Under the pieces are notes generated by a model. It was not told where the DNA came from, searched no databases, and worked only from the letters and a program-made list of their open reading frames with translations. Source: Tannockella sp964372125 (GTDB taxonomy: Bacteria; Bacillota_I; Bacilli_A; Erysipelotrichales; Coprobacillaceae). From it: a stretch of DNA of 64,000 bases. Both the position numbers and the translations under genes were made by a program. Shown here one piece after another: positions 1 through 7,546 of the stretch. Positions within the stretch are counted from its first letter, which is position 1. Each line of letters starts with the position of its first letter. The stretch spans positions 53,758 to 117,757 of the forward strand of contig CAYJPL010000001.1 in NCBI GenBank assembly GCA_964372125.1, in the 5' to 3' direction.

Positions 1-176
1 ACATCTTCTTTATATCGATGATATCCATCAATTGCTACTTTCCAATCAGCATATCCTTCTTTTGTTGGTCGAACATCATAAATAGATACTCCTTTTCCAC
101 CTTCATTATATGCTCCTTCAGTTTGAAATGATGATACTGAACCACCCCAATAAAAACCATCTTGTATTTTATTCAA
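1..176 (-). CDS. GH1 family 6-phospho-beta-glucosidase, N-terminal fragment (cut by window edge)
   Basis: This is the 5-prime part of a gene running off the left edge; about 58 codons are visible. The translation starts MNKIQDGFYWGGSVSSFQTE and continues with EGGKGVSIYD, the typical start of glycoside hydrolase family 1 enzymes (FxWGxAxSxxQxEG followed by GKGxSxxD). The start codon is TTG at 176-174, chosen because a perfect AGGAGG lies eight bases upstream at 190-185 and no ATG fits. Such enzymes hydrolyse cytoplasmic phospho-disaccharides delivered by PTS transporters, but the catalytic residues and phosphate-binding residues lie outside the window. Two RpiR-like palindromes sit upstream, suggesting sugar-phosphate control. 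Two further GH1 genes occur in the window. Confidence 0.85.
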   Translation of the reverse strand, partial: MNKIQDGFYWGGSVSSFQTEGAYNEGGKGVSIYDVRPTKEGYADWKVAIDGYHRYKED

Positions 177-249
177 AATCTATTCCTCCTTATATATACT
201 ATTATCCTACTTTTCTTCTAGTCTTTTGTAAATAGTACAACCCAATTAA

Positions 250-263
250 TGAAAGCCTTTTCA
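250..263. promoter_or_regulatory. RpiR-like palindrome TGAAA-N4-TTTCA
   Basis: The inverted repeat TGAAA GCCT TTTCA, extended by AA/TT on each side to seven-base arms, lies about 75 bases upstream of the TTG start of the leftmost GH1 gene. It shares its half-sites with the palindrome at 4433-4447 next to the RpiR regulator gene. Members of the RpiR/MurR family are known to bind TGAAA/TTTCA-type palindromes, so this is a plausible operator for the GH1 gene. Binding is inferred, not shown. Confidence 0.45.
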
Positions 264-290
264 TTAAAATGTGGATTTTCTTATGTTTTA

Positions 291-305
291 TGAAATATTG
301 TTTCA
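291..305. promoter_or_regulatory. RpiR-like palindrome TGAAA-N5-TTTCA
   Basis: A second palindrome, TGAAA TATTG TTTCA with outer TA/TA matches, stands 28 bases from the one at 250-263 in the gap between the leftmost GH1 gene and the ABC exporter operon. Its half-sites and spacer length are identical to the palindrome in the RpiR gene promoter at 4433-4447. It could control the GH1 gene, the exporter operon, or both. Confidence 0.5.
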
Positions 306-367
306 TAGACATATATTTTATTACTATTATATTTATGGTAAAATTAAATAGTGTGAAGGAGCAATAT

Positions 368-1252
368 ATGGAAAAGATACAAGTAGTAAATCTAACAAAG
401 GATTATGGAAATAATAAAGGTGTTTTCGATATATCATTTACTGTAAGACAAGGTGAAGTGATGGGATTTCTTGGTCCCAATGGCGCAGGTAAAACTACTA
501 CAATACGACAACTAATGGGTTTTATAAAACCAGATTTAGGCAATGCACTAATTTTAGATAAAGACTGTTTTTTTGACGCTTGTAAAATTCACAAAAACAT
601 AGGATACGTACCTGGTGAAATTTCTTTTATGGATGAAATGAGTGGCATCGAATTTATTAACTTTATTGCCAAGTCCAAAGGAATAACTGATTTGACTTAT
701 GCTCATGAGTTGATTTTATATTTCGAATTAGATGCACAAGATAAAATAAAAAAGATGTCTAAAGGTACAAAACAAAAAATTGCACTTGTTTGTGCGTTTA
801 TGGATAATCCTGACATATATATACTTGATGAACCAACAAGCGGTTTGGATCCGTTAATGCAAAATAAGTTCATTGATTTAATACTAGAAAAAAAATCTCA
901 AGGAAAAACTTTTTTGATATCTAGCCACATATTTGAAGAAATCGAACGTACTAGTGATCGTGTGGCGATTATTAAAGAGGGAAAAATAGTTGCTATTGAT
1001 GATGTTGTCACGCTTACTAAAAGCAAAACAAAAACTTTTACTGTATTTTTTAAAGATAGAGCTGAGTTACAACAATGTCTAAAAAAATTTCCTACAAGTA
1101 AAACTAACGGTCTACAATTGGAAATAAGCAGTGATAATTTAAAAATGGTTTTCTTAGCACTTTCAAAATACGAAATAGTGGATATAGACATAAAAAAACA
1201 AACTCTTGAGGAATTGTTTTTACATTATTATGGAGGTATAAAACATGATTAA
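368..1252 (+). CDS. ABC-2 type exporter, ATP-binding protein
   Basis: This 294-residue protein is the ATPase of an ABC exporter of the CcmA/YxlF type. It has Walker A GPNGAGKT at residues 36-43, a signature motif SKGTKQK at 131-137 (a variant of LSGGQ, as is common in this subfamily), Walker B YILDEP at 151-156 and the H-loop SSH at 185-187. A C-terminal tail of about 80 residues follows the ATPase core. The ATG at 368 is preferred over upstream in-frame starts because AAGGAGC lies just before it. The reading frame overlaps the permease gene by eight bases, so the two are translationally coupled and form one transporter. The substrate is unknown; drugs, peptides or lipids are all possible. 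Confidence 0.9.
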   Translation: MEKIQVVNLTKDYGNNKGVFDISFTVRQGEVMGFLGPNGAGKTTTIRQLMGFIKPDLGNALILDKDCFFDACKIHKNIGYVPGEISFMDEMSGIEFINFIAKSKGITDLTYAHELILYFELDAQDKIKKMSKGTKQKIALVCAFMDNPDIYILDEPTSGLDPLMQNKFIDLILEKKSQGKTFLISSHIFEEIERTSDRVAIIKEGKIVAIDDVVTLTKSKTKTFTVFFKDRAELQQCLKKFPTSKTNGLQLEISSDNLKMVFLALSKYEIVDIDIKKQTLEELFLHYYGGIKHD

Positions 1253-2045
1253 TTTTCATTTATTAAAAAAGGAATTAAAGTCAAATAGTAAAATTTGGAT
1301 CTTGTTTCTTCTAATAATTACTATGTATAGTATGATTATTGTTAGTATGTATGATCCTGAGTTTAGTCAGATTCTACAAACATTAGTCGACAGTACACCT
1401 GAACTTTTAGCCGCATTTGGATTCTCAAACACCCCCACTGATTTAGTATCATTTGTTGTGAATTATTTATATGGATTTATCGTAATTGTTATTCCATTAA
1501 TATTTACTATCGTATTATCATATCGCTTAGTTGGTAAATACGTGGATAATGGATCTATGGCATATTTATTAACAACACCATATAGTAGAAAACAAGTTTT
1601 ATCAACACAAATTACTACTTTATTTATCTATATATCGATGTTTATATTGTATATATTCCTTGTTGTTTCAATAGTAAGTTTTGTGTTATTTCCTGGTGAT
1701 CTTGTTGTTTCTAAGTTCGCTATAATAAATATCGGATTATTCACCCTTCATATCTTTCTTGCTAGTGTAACATTATTATGTAGTACAATATTTGACGACT
1801 CTAAAAAAATATTGTCATCTATGTCTGCTTTTGCGATAGGGAGTATACTTTTGCAAATGTTAAGTCAAGTAGATGAAACAATTTCATTTCTAAAATATTT
1901 TACACCACTCACACTATTTTCTACTACTGATTTACTAGCTGAGAATTTTATTGGATATGTGTATTGCATAGTTTTGTTTATTTTATCAATTATTTTATTC
2001 AAAGTTTCAATTGTTATATTTTGTAAAAAGGATTTACCATTATGA
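1245..2045 (+). CDS. ABC-2 type exporter, permease
   Basis: The 266-residue protein has about six hydrophobic segments, near residues 17-36, 70-92, 122-148, 158-182, 189-206 and 233-258, the layout of ABC-2 family permease subunits. A short cytoplasmic stretch between the second and third segments carries the YLLTTPYSRKQ motif common in this family, thought to contact the ATPase. It overlaps both the upstream ATPase gene (eight bases) and the downstream birA gene (ATGA, four bases), so the three genes form one operon. The subunit is expected to homodimerise and pair with two copies of the upstream ATPase. No substrate can be read from the sequence. Confidence 0.85.
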   Translation: MINFHLLKKELKSNSKIWILFLLIITMYSMIIVSMYDPEFSQILQTLVDSTPELLAAFGFSNTPTDLVSFVVNYLYGFIVIVIPLIFTIVLSYRLVGKYVDNGSMAYLLTTPYSRKQVLSTQITTLFIYISMFILYIFLVVSIVSFVLFPGDLVVSKFAIINIGLFTLHIFLASVTLLCSTIFDDSKKILSSMSAFAIGSILLQMLSQVDETISFLKYFTPLTLFSTTDLLAENFIGYVYCIVLFILSIILFKVSIVIFCKKDLPL

Positions 2046-2803
2046 TATCAAACGATGAATTTGCAAAATTACTGCACGAAAATTGCATAGTTGAGTTCTA
2101 CGAAACAATAGATTCAACAAGTGATGAATTAAAACGACGAGTTACAAGTACGCCTACAAAGAATACTTTACTTATAGCAAATCATCAAAGTGCTGGTCGT
2201 GGAAGATATAATCGTAGCTTTTTTTCTCCAAAAGATACAGGAATTTACTTTAGTATATTATATAATGATTTACCATATACTAATTTTGATATATTTACTT
2301 TGCTTGTTGGCCAAGCAATTTGTAATGTGTTCAAGAATACTTATAATATTCAAGTTGAATTAAAATGGGTAAATGATTTGTTTTATGAAAAAAAGAAAGT
2401 TGGAGGAATTCTAGTTGAAGCAAATATTGATTTCAAGCAAAAGAAAATTGAGCATGCTATATTAGGTATCGGTATAAACTTAAGTACCTTACCCCGTGAT
2501 TTTCCAGACGAGTTGCAAGAAATCGCAATTAGTTTGAAGAATCATGCTATTGATAAAAATAATTTAGTAATAAATATTATTAATCAAATTAACAATGACC
2601 TTTCTATGGATAGGAATGTAATAATCGATAATTATAAACAATACTGTTTTATACTTGGAAGCAAAATATCATTTACTTATAAAAATAAAAATCGTATTGG
2701 CACTGCCATTGATATTAATCACAATGGTCATTTAGTAGTGTTATCAGACCAAGAAATATTAACATTGCAATCTGGTGAAATATCAATCAATATAAAAAAT
2801 TAG
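2042..2803 (+). CDS. birA: Biotin--[acetyl-CoA-carboxylase] ligase
   Basis: This enzyme activates biotin with ATP and attaches it to the biotin carboxyl carrier lysine of biotin-dependent carboxylases. The biotinoyl-adenylate loop GRGRYNR is at residues 52-58, the catalytic KWVNDL at 108-113 and GGILVE at 121-126. A small C-terminal SH3-like domain follows, ending in LQSGEISI. At 253 residues it lacks the N-terminal DNA-binding helix-turn-helix of bifunctional BirA, so it should not act as a repressor. It is coupled by a four-base overlap to an ABC exporter, an association without an obvious functional reason. Confidence 0.93.
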   Translation: MISNDEFAKLLHENCIVEFYETIDSTSDELKRRVTSTPTKNTLLIANHQSAGRGRYNRSFFSPKDTGIYFSILYNDLPYTNFDIFTLLVGQAICNVFKNTYNIQVELKWVNDLFYEKKKVGGILVEANIDFKQKKIEHAILGIGINLSTLPRDFPDELQEIAISLKNHAIDKNNLVINIINQINNDLSMDRNVIIDNYKQYCFILGSKISFTYKNKNRIGTAIDINHNGHLVVLSDQEILTLQSGEISINIKN

Positions 2804-2877
2804 AGCAATATATATCAATCCAAAAATTTAGGTAGAAAATCTAAAAATATGGATCGTGTATCAGTATGCTCTTTTTT
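2802..2877 (+). terminator. Rho-independent terminator after birA
   Basis: AGAGCA just after the birA stop pairs with TGCTCT at 2867-2872 through a long imperfect hairpin that contains a smaller inner stem, and six T residues follow. This would end the exporter-birA transcript before it meets the convergent GH1 gene. Confidence 0.55.
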
Positions 2878-2883
2878 ATTAAT

Positions 2884-2912
2884 ATAAAAAAGGAACAATC
2901 ATTATTGTTCCT
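2884..2912 (-). terminator. Rho-independent terminator after GH1 gene
   Basis: On the minus strand, GGAACAAT, a four-base loop and ATTGTTCC form a perfect eight-base-pair stem followed by six T residues. It sits about ten bases past the stop of the GH1 gene. Confidence 0.85.
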
Positions 2913-2919
2913 TGATCTA

Positions 2920-4317
2920 TTATTCAAATGTATTTGTTCTTGCTACTTCACGGATCCAAGAAGCTGATTTCTTTTCTTCACGCTCATATCCTCTATCTAA
3001 ACAAACACGGATAAATCCATATCTATTTTTGTAAGCATTTGCCCATGACCAACAATCAATTGCACCCCAATAATGATATCCTAAGCAATTAGCACCTTCA
3101 TCAATAGATTTAGCAATCCATTCTAAATGGTCTCGAACAAATTCAATACGGTAATCATCTTGTATTGTTCCATCATCATAGAATTTTTCTTCGCCTTCTA
3201 CTCCCATTCCATTTTCAGAAATAAAGAAAGGTAAGTTTGGACATTCTTTTTTGATTTTCATACCAAAATCATAAATACCCTTAGGATAAATTTCCCATCC
3301 TCGATGAACATTCATTTTTCTTTCAGGCCAAATATACGGTTTTGCGATACATGGTAATCCTCTTTCATCAAATTTAGTATCTGGTGCTTGAACACGATTT
3401 GGCTGATAATAGTTAAAACCTAACCAATCAACAATCCCACCAGCTAGAATTGCTTCATCTCCTGGAAGCATATCAATTTCTACTTTCCAGTCATTTATTA
3501 CAGTATCAAGTACATCTTCAGGTAATTTACCATGTGCTACTACATCTAACCACCAACGATTATGAAGACCATCCGTCATACGTACTGCTTCTAAATCATC
3601 TTCACTTGGATTTTCTTTAGTGTACGGTGGTGCAAAACAGTTAATCATACCTATTTTTGAACCTTCACATAATTTTCCTTTTGCTTGTAATTCACGGTAG
3701 TAAATAACTGCTAAACAGTGTGCTAATGTAATATTGTATTGTACGTTAATTGATTTTTTAAAATCATGTACATATGGATACCATGCACCATGTAAATACT
3801 GTTGTTCTGGCTCAACAATTGGCTCGTTAAATGTAAACCAATATTTTACCTTGCTTCCAAATTCTTCCATCGCAATTTTCACAAAGTTTGCATAAGCGTG
3901 TACTACTTCGCGATTTTCCCATCCACCACGTTCATATAGATATTCTGGCATATCAAAATGATACATATTCATGTAAATGTCAATTCCATTTTCATTTGCA
4001 CAATCAATTAGTTTATGATACCATGCTGCTCCTTCTGGGTTAAGGTTTCCATCTTTATCTAATAATCTAGACCACTGCATTGATGTTCTAAATGATTTAA
4101 AGTTTAACCCTTTTAATAATTTAATATCCTCTTCATATTTATGGTACATATCGTTACCAACATATGATCCTACGCGGTTATGAAAAGCAGTAATTTCTTT
4201 ATCAGACCACATATCCCAATACGAACGTAGTCTTCCTCCAATATTATACGAACCTTCTGTTTGTGGACCCGACATTGCAGCTCCAAAGAAAAAGTCTTTT
4301 GGTAAATGAATTGTCAT
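2920..4317 (-). CDS. GH1 family 6-phospho-beta-glucosidase-like enzyme
   Basis: The 465-residue protein is a complete family 1 glycoside hydrolase. The acid/base glutamate is E165 in FTFNEP and the nucleophile is E368 in ISENG, so it should be an active retaining glycosidase. In the substrate pocket, S424 (DCWSWANAY) replaces the glutamate of true beta-glucosidases, which favours phosphorylated substrates, and Y433 is kept. The lysine that completes the phosphate site in LacG-type enzymes aligns with N431, with a lysine one position earlier, so phosphate binding may differ. AAGGAGG fixes the ATG. The gene is divergent from an RpiR regulator and shares its operator region; no PTS transporter is adjacent. 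Confidence 0.88.
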   Translation of the reverse strand: MTIHLPKDFFFGAAMSGPQTEGSYNIGGRLRSYWDMWSDKEITAFHNRVGSYVGNDMYHKYEEDIKLLKGLNFKSFRTSMQWSRLLDKDGNLNPEGAAWYHKLIDCANENGIDIYMNMYHFDMPEYLYERGGWENREVVHAYANFVKIAMEEFGSKVKYWFTFNEPIVEPEQQYLHGAWYPYVHDFKKSINVQYNITLAHCLAVIYYRELQAKGKLCEGSKIGMINCFAPPYTKENPSEDDLEAVRMTDGLHNRWWLDVVAHGKLPEDVLDTVINDWKVEIDMLPGDEAILAGGIVDWLGFNYYQPNRVQAPDTKFDERGLPCIAKPYIWPERKMNVHRGWEIYPKGIYDFGMKIKKECPNLPFFISENGMGVEGEEKFYDDGTIQDDYRIEFVRDHLEWIAKSIDEGANCLGYHYWGAIDCWSWANAYKNRYGFIRVCLDRGYEREEKKSASWIREVARTNTFE

Positions 4318-4431
4318 TATAATTCCTCCTTAGTTATATACGTACATTTTATTTTATATCAACTATCTTGTAAATTCATTTAGCCACATATATAATTTAT
4401 TTTCATAATTTTATATTAAAAATATATTTAT

Positions 4432-4448
4432 ATGAAACTTTGTTTCAT
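4432..4448. promoter_or_regulatory. RpiR-type operator in the divergent GH1/rpiR promoter region
   Basis: ATGAAAC TTT GTTTCAT is a perfect palindrome with seven-base arms; its core is TGAAA-N5-TTTCA. It ends two bases before a TATACT -10 box at 4450-4455 that serves the RpiR gene, so a bound regulator would block that promoter. The same core occurs at 291-305 and, with a four-base spacer, at 250-263. Autoregulation together with control of the divergent GH1 gene is the simplest reading. Confidence 0.6.
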
Positions 4449-4475
4449 GTATACTGTAGTTATAGGAGAAATAAT

Positions 4476-5351
4476 ATGAGTATAATGACACAATTAGAAT
4501 TTGAATTAGACTTTTCTAATTCAGAAAAACAACTTGCAAAATATATATTGGACAATGGTGAGGAAATACTAACATTATCCATTAAGGAACTTGCAAAAAA
4601 GACCTATACATCCCCGGCTACAATAGTACGACTATGCCAGAAAATAGGTCTAGAAGGATTTTTAGATTTTAAAATTAAATATTCTGCAGAACTGCAATAT
4701 GACAACACTTCTCAAAAAAGAATTGACGTAAATTATCCGTTTAAAAGTAATGATACACCAGTTCAAATTGCTCATAAAATTGCAAGTATGCATAAAGAAA
4801 CTATTGACGATACTATAAAATTAATAGATTTTAAAACACTTGATAAATCGGTTTCAACAATTCTTAAAGCAAATCATATATACATATATGGTAATGGTAA
4901 TTCTTTACTTGCTGGTATGAGTTTTCAACATAAAATGTTACGTATTCAAAAACCAGTCACGCTTTGTACATTGCCTGGTGAACATAATTTTTTATCATAC
5001 ATGGCAAACATTGATGATGTAGCAATAATTATTTCATACTCGGGGGAAACTAAAGAACTTGTTGATAATGCAAAGCTGCTATATGAAAAGAAAATTCCAA
5101 TTATTGCGATTACTTCAATTGGCGATAATCAACTTTCTCGCTATGCAACCTATGTTTTAAATACTGGATCACGTGAAAAAATTTTTTCTAAAATAGCACC
5201 ATTTGCCTCTAAAACATCTATTGAATATATTTTAGATTTATTATTTTCTTGTATATTTACCTTAGATTACAATAATCATTTATACCATAAGTTGAAATAT
5301 GACAAAGCATACGACTTTCGTCATCCACAAAAAAGTCCAATAAACGAATAA
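4476..5351 (+). CDS. RpiR/MurR family transcriptional regulator (HTH plus SIS domain)
   Basis: The 291-residue protein has an N-terminal HTH_6 domain (about residues 1-80, with LSIKELAKKTYTSPATIVRLCQKIG as the helix-turn-helix stretch) and a C-terminal SIS domain (about 110-250, containing IYIYGNGNS and IIISYSGETKEL) that binds a phosphosugar. The ATG at 4476 is chosen over the first in-frame ATG at 4440 because AGGAGA precedes it and because the earlier start would lie inside the operator. It is divergent from a GH1 phospho-glucosidase, which is its probable target. The effector is probably a phosphorylated hexose or disaccharide. Confidence 0.9.
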   Translation: MSIMTQLEFELDFSNSEKQLAKYILDNGEEILTLSIKELAKKTYTSPATIVRLCQKIGLEGFLDFKIKYSAELQYDNTSQKRIDVNYPFKSNDTPVQIAHKIASMHKETIDDTIKLIDFKTLDKSVSTILKANHIYIYGNGNSLLAGMSFQHKMLRIQKPVTLCTLPGEHNFLSYMANIDDVAIIISYSGETKELVDNAKLLYEKKIPIIAITSIGDNQLSRYATYVLNTGSREKIFSKIAPFASKTSIEYILDLLFSCIFTLDYNNHLYHKLKYDKAYDFRHPQKSPINE

Positions 5352-5385
5352 AGAAGATCAGATTTCTACAATCTGACCTTCTTTT
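5349..5385. terminator. Bidirectional terminator between rpiR and the ABC operon
   Basis: AAGAAGATCAGAT pairs with ATCTGACCTTCTT across a short loop, and T-rich runs flank both sides. The hairpin overlaps the stop codon of the ABC ATPase on the minus strand and lies just past the RpiR stop on the plus strand, serving both convergent genes. Confidence 0.65.
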
Positions 5386-6029
5386 ATTTGTAGTTGTACA
5401 TCACATACTTTAGCAATTGACATGGAATGAGTAACTATAATTACACATTTTTCATCTTCATGAGCTAATTTTTGTAACGTTTTAATAATAGCAACCGCAT
5501 TTTTATTATCGAGATTTCCTGTTGGTTCATCACCTAATATAATATCAACATCTTTGGCAATAGCTCTTGCAATCGCCACACGTTGTTGCTGTCCACCAGA
5601 TAATTTTCTTACATCTCTAATACTTTGATCTTTGTTTAATCCTAAGCTATTTAGGATTGCCATTGCATATGCTTTATTGTCCTGTTTTTTAATTCTAGAA
5701 ATTGTTAGTGCATTAGTTACATTCTCTAATGCATTCATATAGTAGATTAAGTTGTATGATTGAAAGATAATCGATACATTGCTTTTTCTATAGTTGTTAT
5801 ATCCAATTGACTTAATATCTGTTTCTTTATAGTATACAGTACCTCCTCTAGTAGAGTCTAATCCCCCCGCAAGAGCTAGTGTCGTAGTTTTTCCACTTCC
5901 ACTTGGTCCGACCACTGCATATATTTTACCTTTTTCAAATGTATAGTTTGCTTTGCTTAGAATATCTACCTTTTGACTTCCATCAACATAGTGATAATCA
6001 ACATTTTCAAATTTTAATAGTTCTGTCAT
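5358..6029 (-). CDS. MacB/LolD-type ABC transporter ATP-binding protein
   Basis: The 223-residue ATPase has Walker A GPSGSGKT at residues 41-48, the signature LSGGQQQR at 143-150 and Walker B IILGDEPT at 163-170. This is the compact form that partners FtsX/MacB-like permeases in export of peptides or lipids, or in mechanotransmission. The permease gene lies immediately upstream, two bases away, so the pair is one operon. There is no periplasmic-adaptor gene. Ribosome site AAGGAGGG supports the ATG. The substrate cannot be read from the sequence. Confidence 0.9.
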   Translation of the reverse strand: MTELLKFENVDYHYVDGSQKVDILSKANYTFEKGKIYAVVGPSGSGKTTTLALAGGLDSTRGGTVYYKETDIKSIGYNNYRKSNVSIIFQSYNLIYYMNALENVTNALTISRIKKQDNKAYAMAILNSLGLNKDQSIRDVRKLSGGQQQRVAIARAIAKDVDIILGDEPTGNLDNKNAVAIIKTLQKLAHEDEKCVIIVTHSMSIAKVCDVQLQIKEGQIVEI

Positions 6030-6031
6030 CG

Positions 6032-7399
6032 TTATCCCTCCTTTTTACTTAATATTTCTCTTGGTGTTCTACGTAAAATATATGACGATGGAATTACAAT
6101 AGAAACTATGCATATAGCACCAGATATTACCACTAACTGTATAACTGTTGTAGTCGTAAGTGAGACATCTAAATCTGTTGATTCTGATTGCATTTGTGTT
6201 TGTTCACCCATCATATTATTAGGACGGTCACCCATCATACTATTTGTTTGTGTTTCACCACTTATTAACATATCACTTACGATATTTGATACAACACTTC
6301 CTGTTCCAAGTGATATAACAATTGCTATTGATGCAATTATTGCTACTTCTAGTAATTGTTGTCCAATTATCTTAATTTTTGATTGTCCTAGTGATAAAAA
6401 TACTCCTATTTCATAAAATCTACTTCTTATTGTTAAAATAAGTATTAAACATAGTATTGCACTTCCAGCAATAATTACTACAATCAAGAACATATTCGCA
6501 AATGATTCAGAGTTTTCTAAACTTTGTACATTCATTTCATATAATCGATCATTTGCACTTAAACTAAACGTTTCAAGATCAATTGTACCCAAAGCCGTAG
6601 CTTCTTCTATAAATGCATCCATATTTTCAGGACTATCTAAATAATATACTGCAGAATCCACATACCCTACACTATCACTTATTGTGCTCACATAACTGTA
6701 GTCTCCATATATCGTATTTAGAGAATTCCCGCTTGTAAACGATTGATAGTCACCACTTGATAATACTTCATAAATACCTACAACGTTTAGTTCATAATCA
6801 CCTGTACTTGTTGTAACATTAATAGTATCACCTAAGGCAATGTCATTATTTATAGCTAGATTAGTTTCAATTACTACATTGTTTGTATCTATATCATCAC
6901 TTGTTAATACTCGTCCTTCCAACAATGAGTATGTACCATCAAGAAAACTTTCCTCATTTTCCATTGTAGTATTTCCCAGCAGAGTTAAACCAGTTTGCAT
7001 AATGGGTCCTCTACCACCACTTTGCTCAATCTCCACTGCTGTAATATCATCACTTTCAACTGATACTGATTTAGTGAAATTATAACTTTCCACATGATTT
7101 AATGTTGTAAGTGAAGTAGCAGCATCGATAGTAATTTCTGGCATTTCCAAAGGTTCACTTTGATCACCTTCAGATTGTCCACTTTCAGGATTTCGATTAC
7201 CTTGCATCATATTTGTTACATTATATGATAATGTAACATCATTACCCAACGACTCCTTTATTTGCTCCATTGATTTTTCAGATCCACTTTGTATTGATAA
7301 CCCGGCAATTATCAAATTCGCAATAACCGTCATTATTACAAGTAGCAATATTGTTTTACCAAGATTCTTCTTTAAACTTAAAATTGAATTTTTTATCAT
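6032..7399 (-). CDS. MacB/FtsX-type ABC permease with Met/Gln-rich extracytoplasmic segments
   Basis: The 455-residue protein has an N-terminal membrane segment (about residues 13-33), a large external MacB-PCD-like region, then three C-terminal membrane segments with the FtsX-type sequence YEIGVFLSLGQSK between the second and third. The layout is that of MacB half-transporters. Two stretches stand out: a Met/Asn/Gln-rich segment just after the first membrane segment (NMMQGNRN) and another in the outside loop before the last membrane segment (MMGDRPNNMMGEQTQMQ). Such loops could bind a metal or peptide, but that is a guess. It is co-transcribed with the ATPase gene and lies downstream of the giant surface protein gene. 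Confidence 0.85.
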   Translation of the reverse strand: MIKNSILSLKKNLGKTILLLVIMTVIANLIIAGLSIQSGSEKSMEQIKESLGNDVTLSYNVTNMMQGNRNPESGQSEGDQSEPLEMPEITIDAATSLTTLNHVESYNFTKSVSVESDDITAVEIEQSGGRGPIMQTGLTLLGNTTMENEESFLDGTYSLLEGRVLTSDDIDTNNVVIETNLAINNDIALGDTINVTTSTGDYELNVVGIYEVLSSGDYQSFTSGNSLNTIYGDYSYVSTISDSVGYVDSAVYYLDSPENMDAFIEEATALGTIDLETFSLSANDRLYEMNVQSLENSESFANMFLIVVIIAGSAILCLILILTIRSRFYEIGVFLSLGQSKIKIIGQQLLEVAIIASIAIVISLGTGSVVSNIVSDMLISGETQTNSMMGDRPNNMMGEQTQMQSESTDLDVSLTTTTVIQLVVISGAICIVSIVIPSSYILRRTPREILSKKEG

Positions 7400-7454
7400 A
7401 CCATTCCTCCTAGAAACTAGATTATCATATTTAAATGTAATAACTATATTAAAA

Positions 7455-7504
7455 TTTCATATAAATATGTTGTATATATGAAAGTATTCACATCATTTCA
7501 TATA
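7455..7504. promoter_or_regulatory. Inverted repeat TTTCATATA / TATATGAAA upstream of the MacB-type operon
   Basis: TTTCATATA at 7455-7463 and TATATGAAA at 7475-7483 form nine-base arms with an eleven-base spacer, and a third copy of TTTCATATA occurs at 7496-7504. The repeats lie in the short gap upstream of the permease gene, after the terminator of the surface protein gene, where a promoter for the ABC operon is expected. A regulator site is possible; the AT richness makes chance similarity possible too. Confidence 0.35.
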
Positions 7505-7505
7505 A

Positions 7506-7542
7506 TTAAAAATGGAAAGTCTATAAAGGACTTTCCATTTAG
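7506..7542 (-). terminator. Terminator after giant surface protein gene
   Basis: On the minus strand, AATGGAAAGTC and GACTTTCCATT form an eleven-base-pair perfect stem around a seven-base loop, followed by a T run. It separates the surface protein transcript from the ABC operon. Confidence 0.85.
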
Positions 7543-7546
7543 GATT

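Noticed and set aside
269..367. Longer N-terminus for the ABC ATPase starting at 269.
   Set aside because: The added residues are hydrophobic and unlike the family, and the start would lie upstream of the clear AAGGAGC ribosome site.
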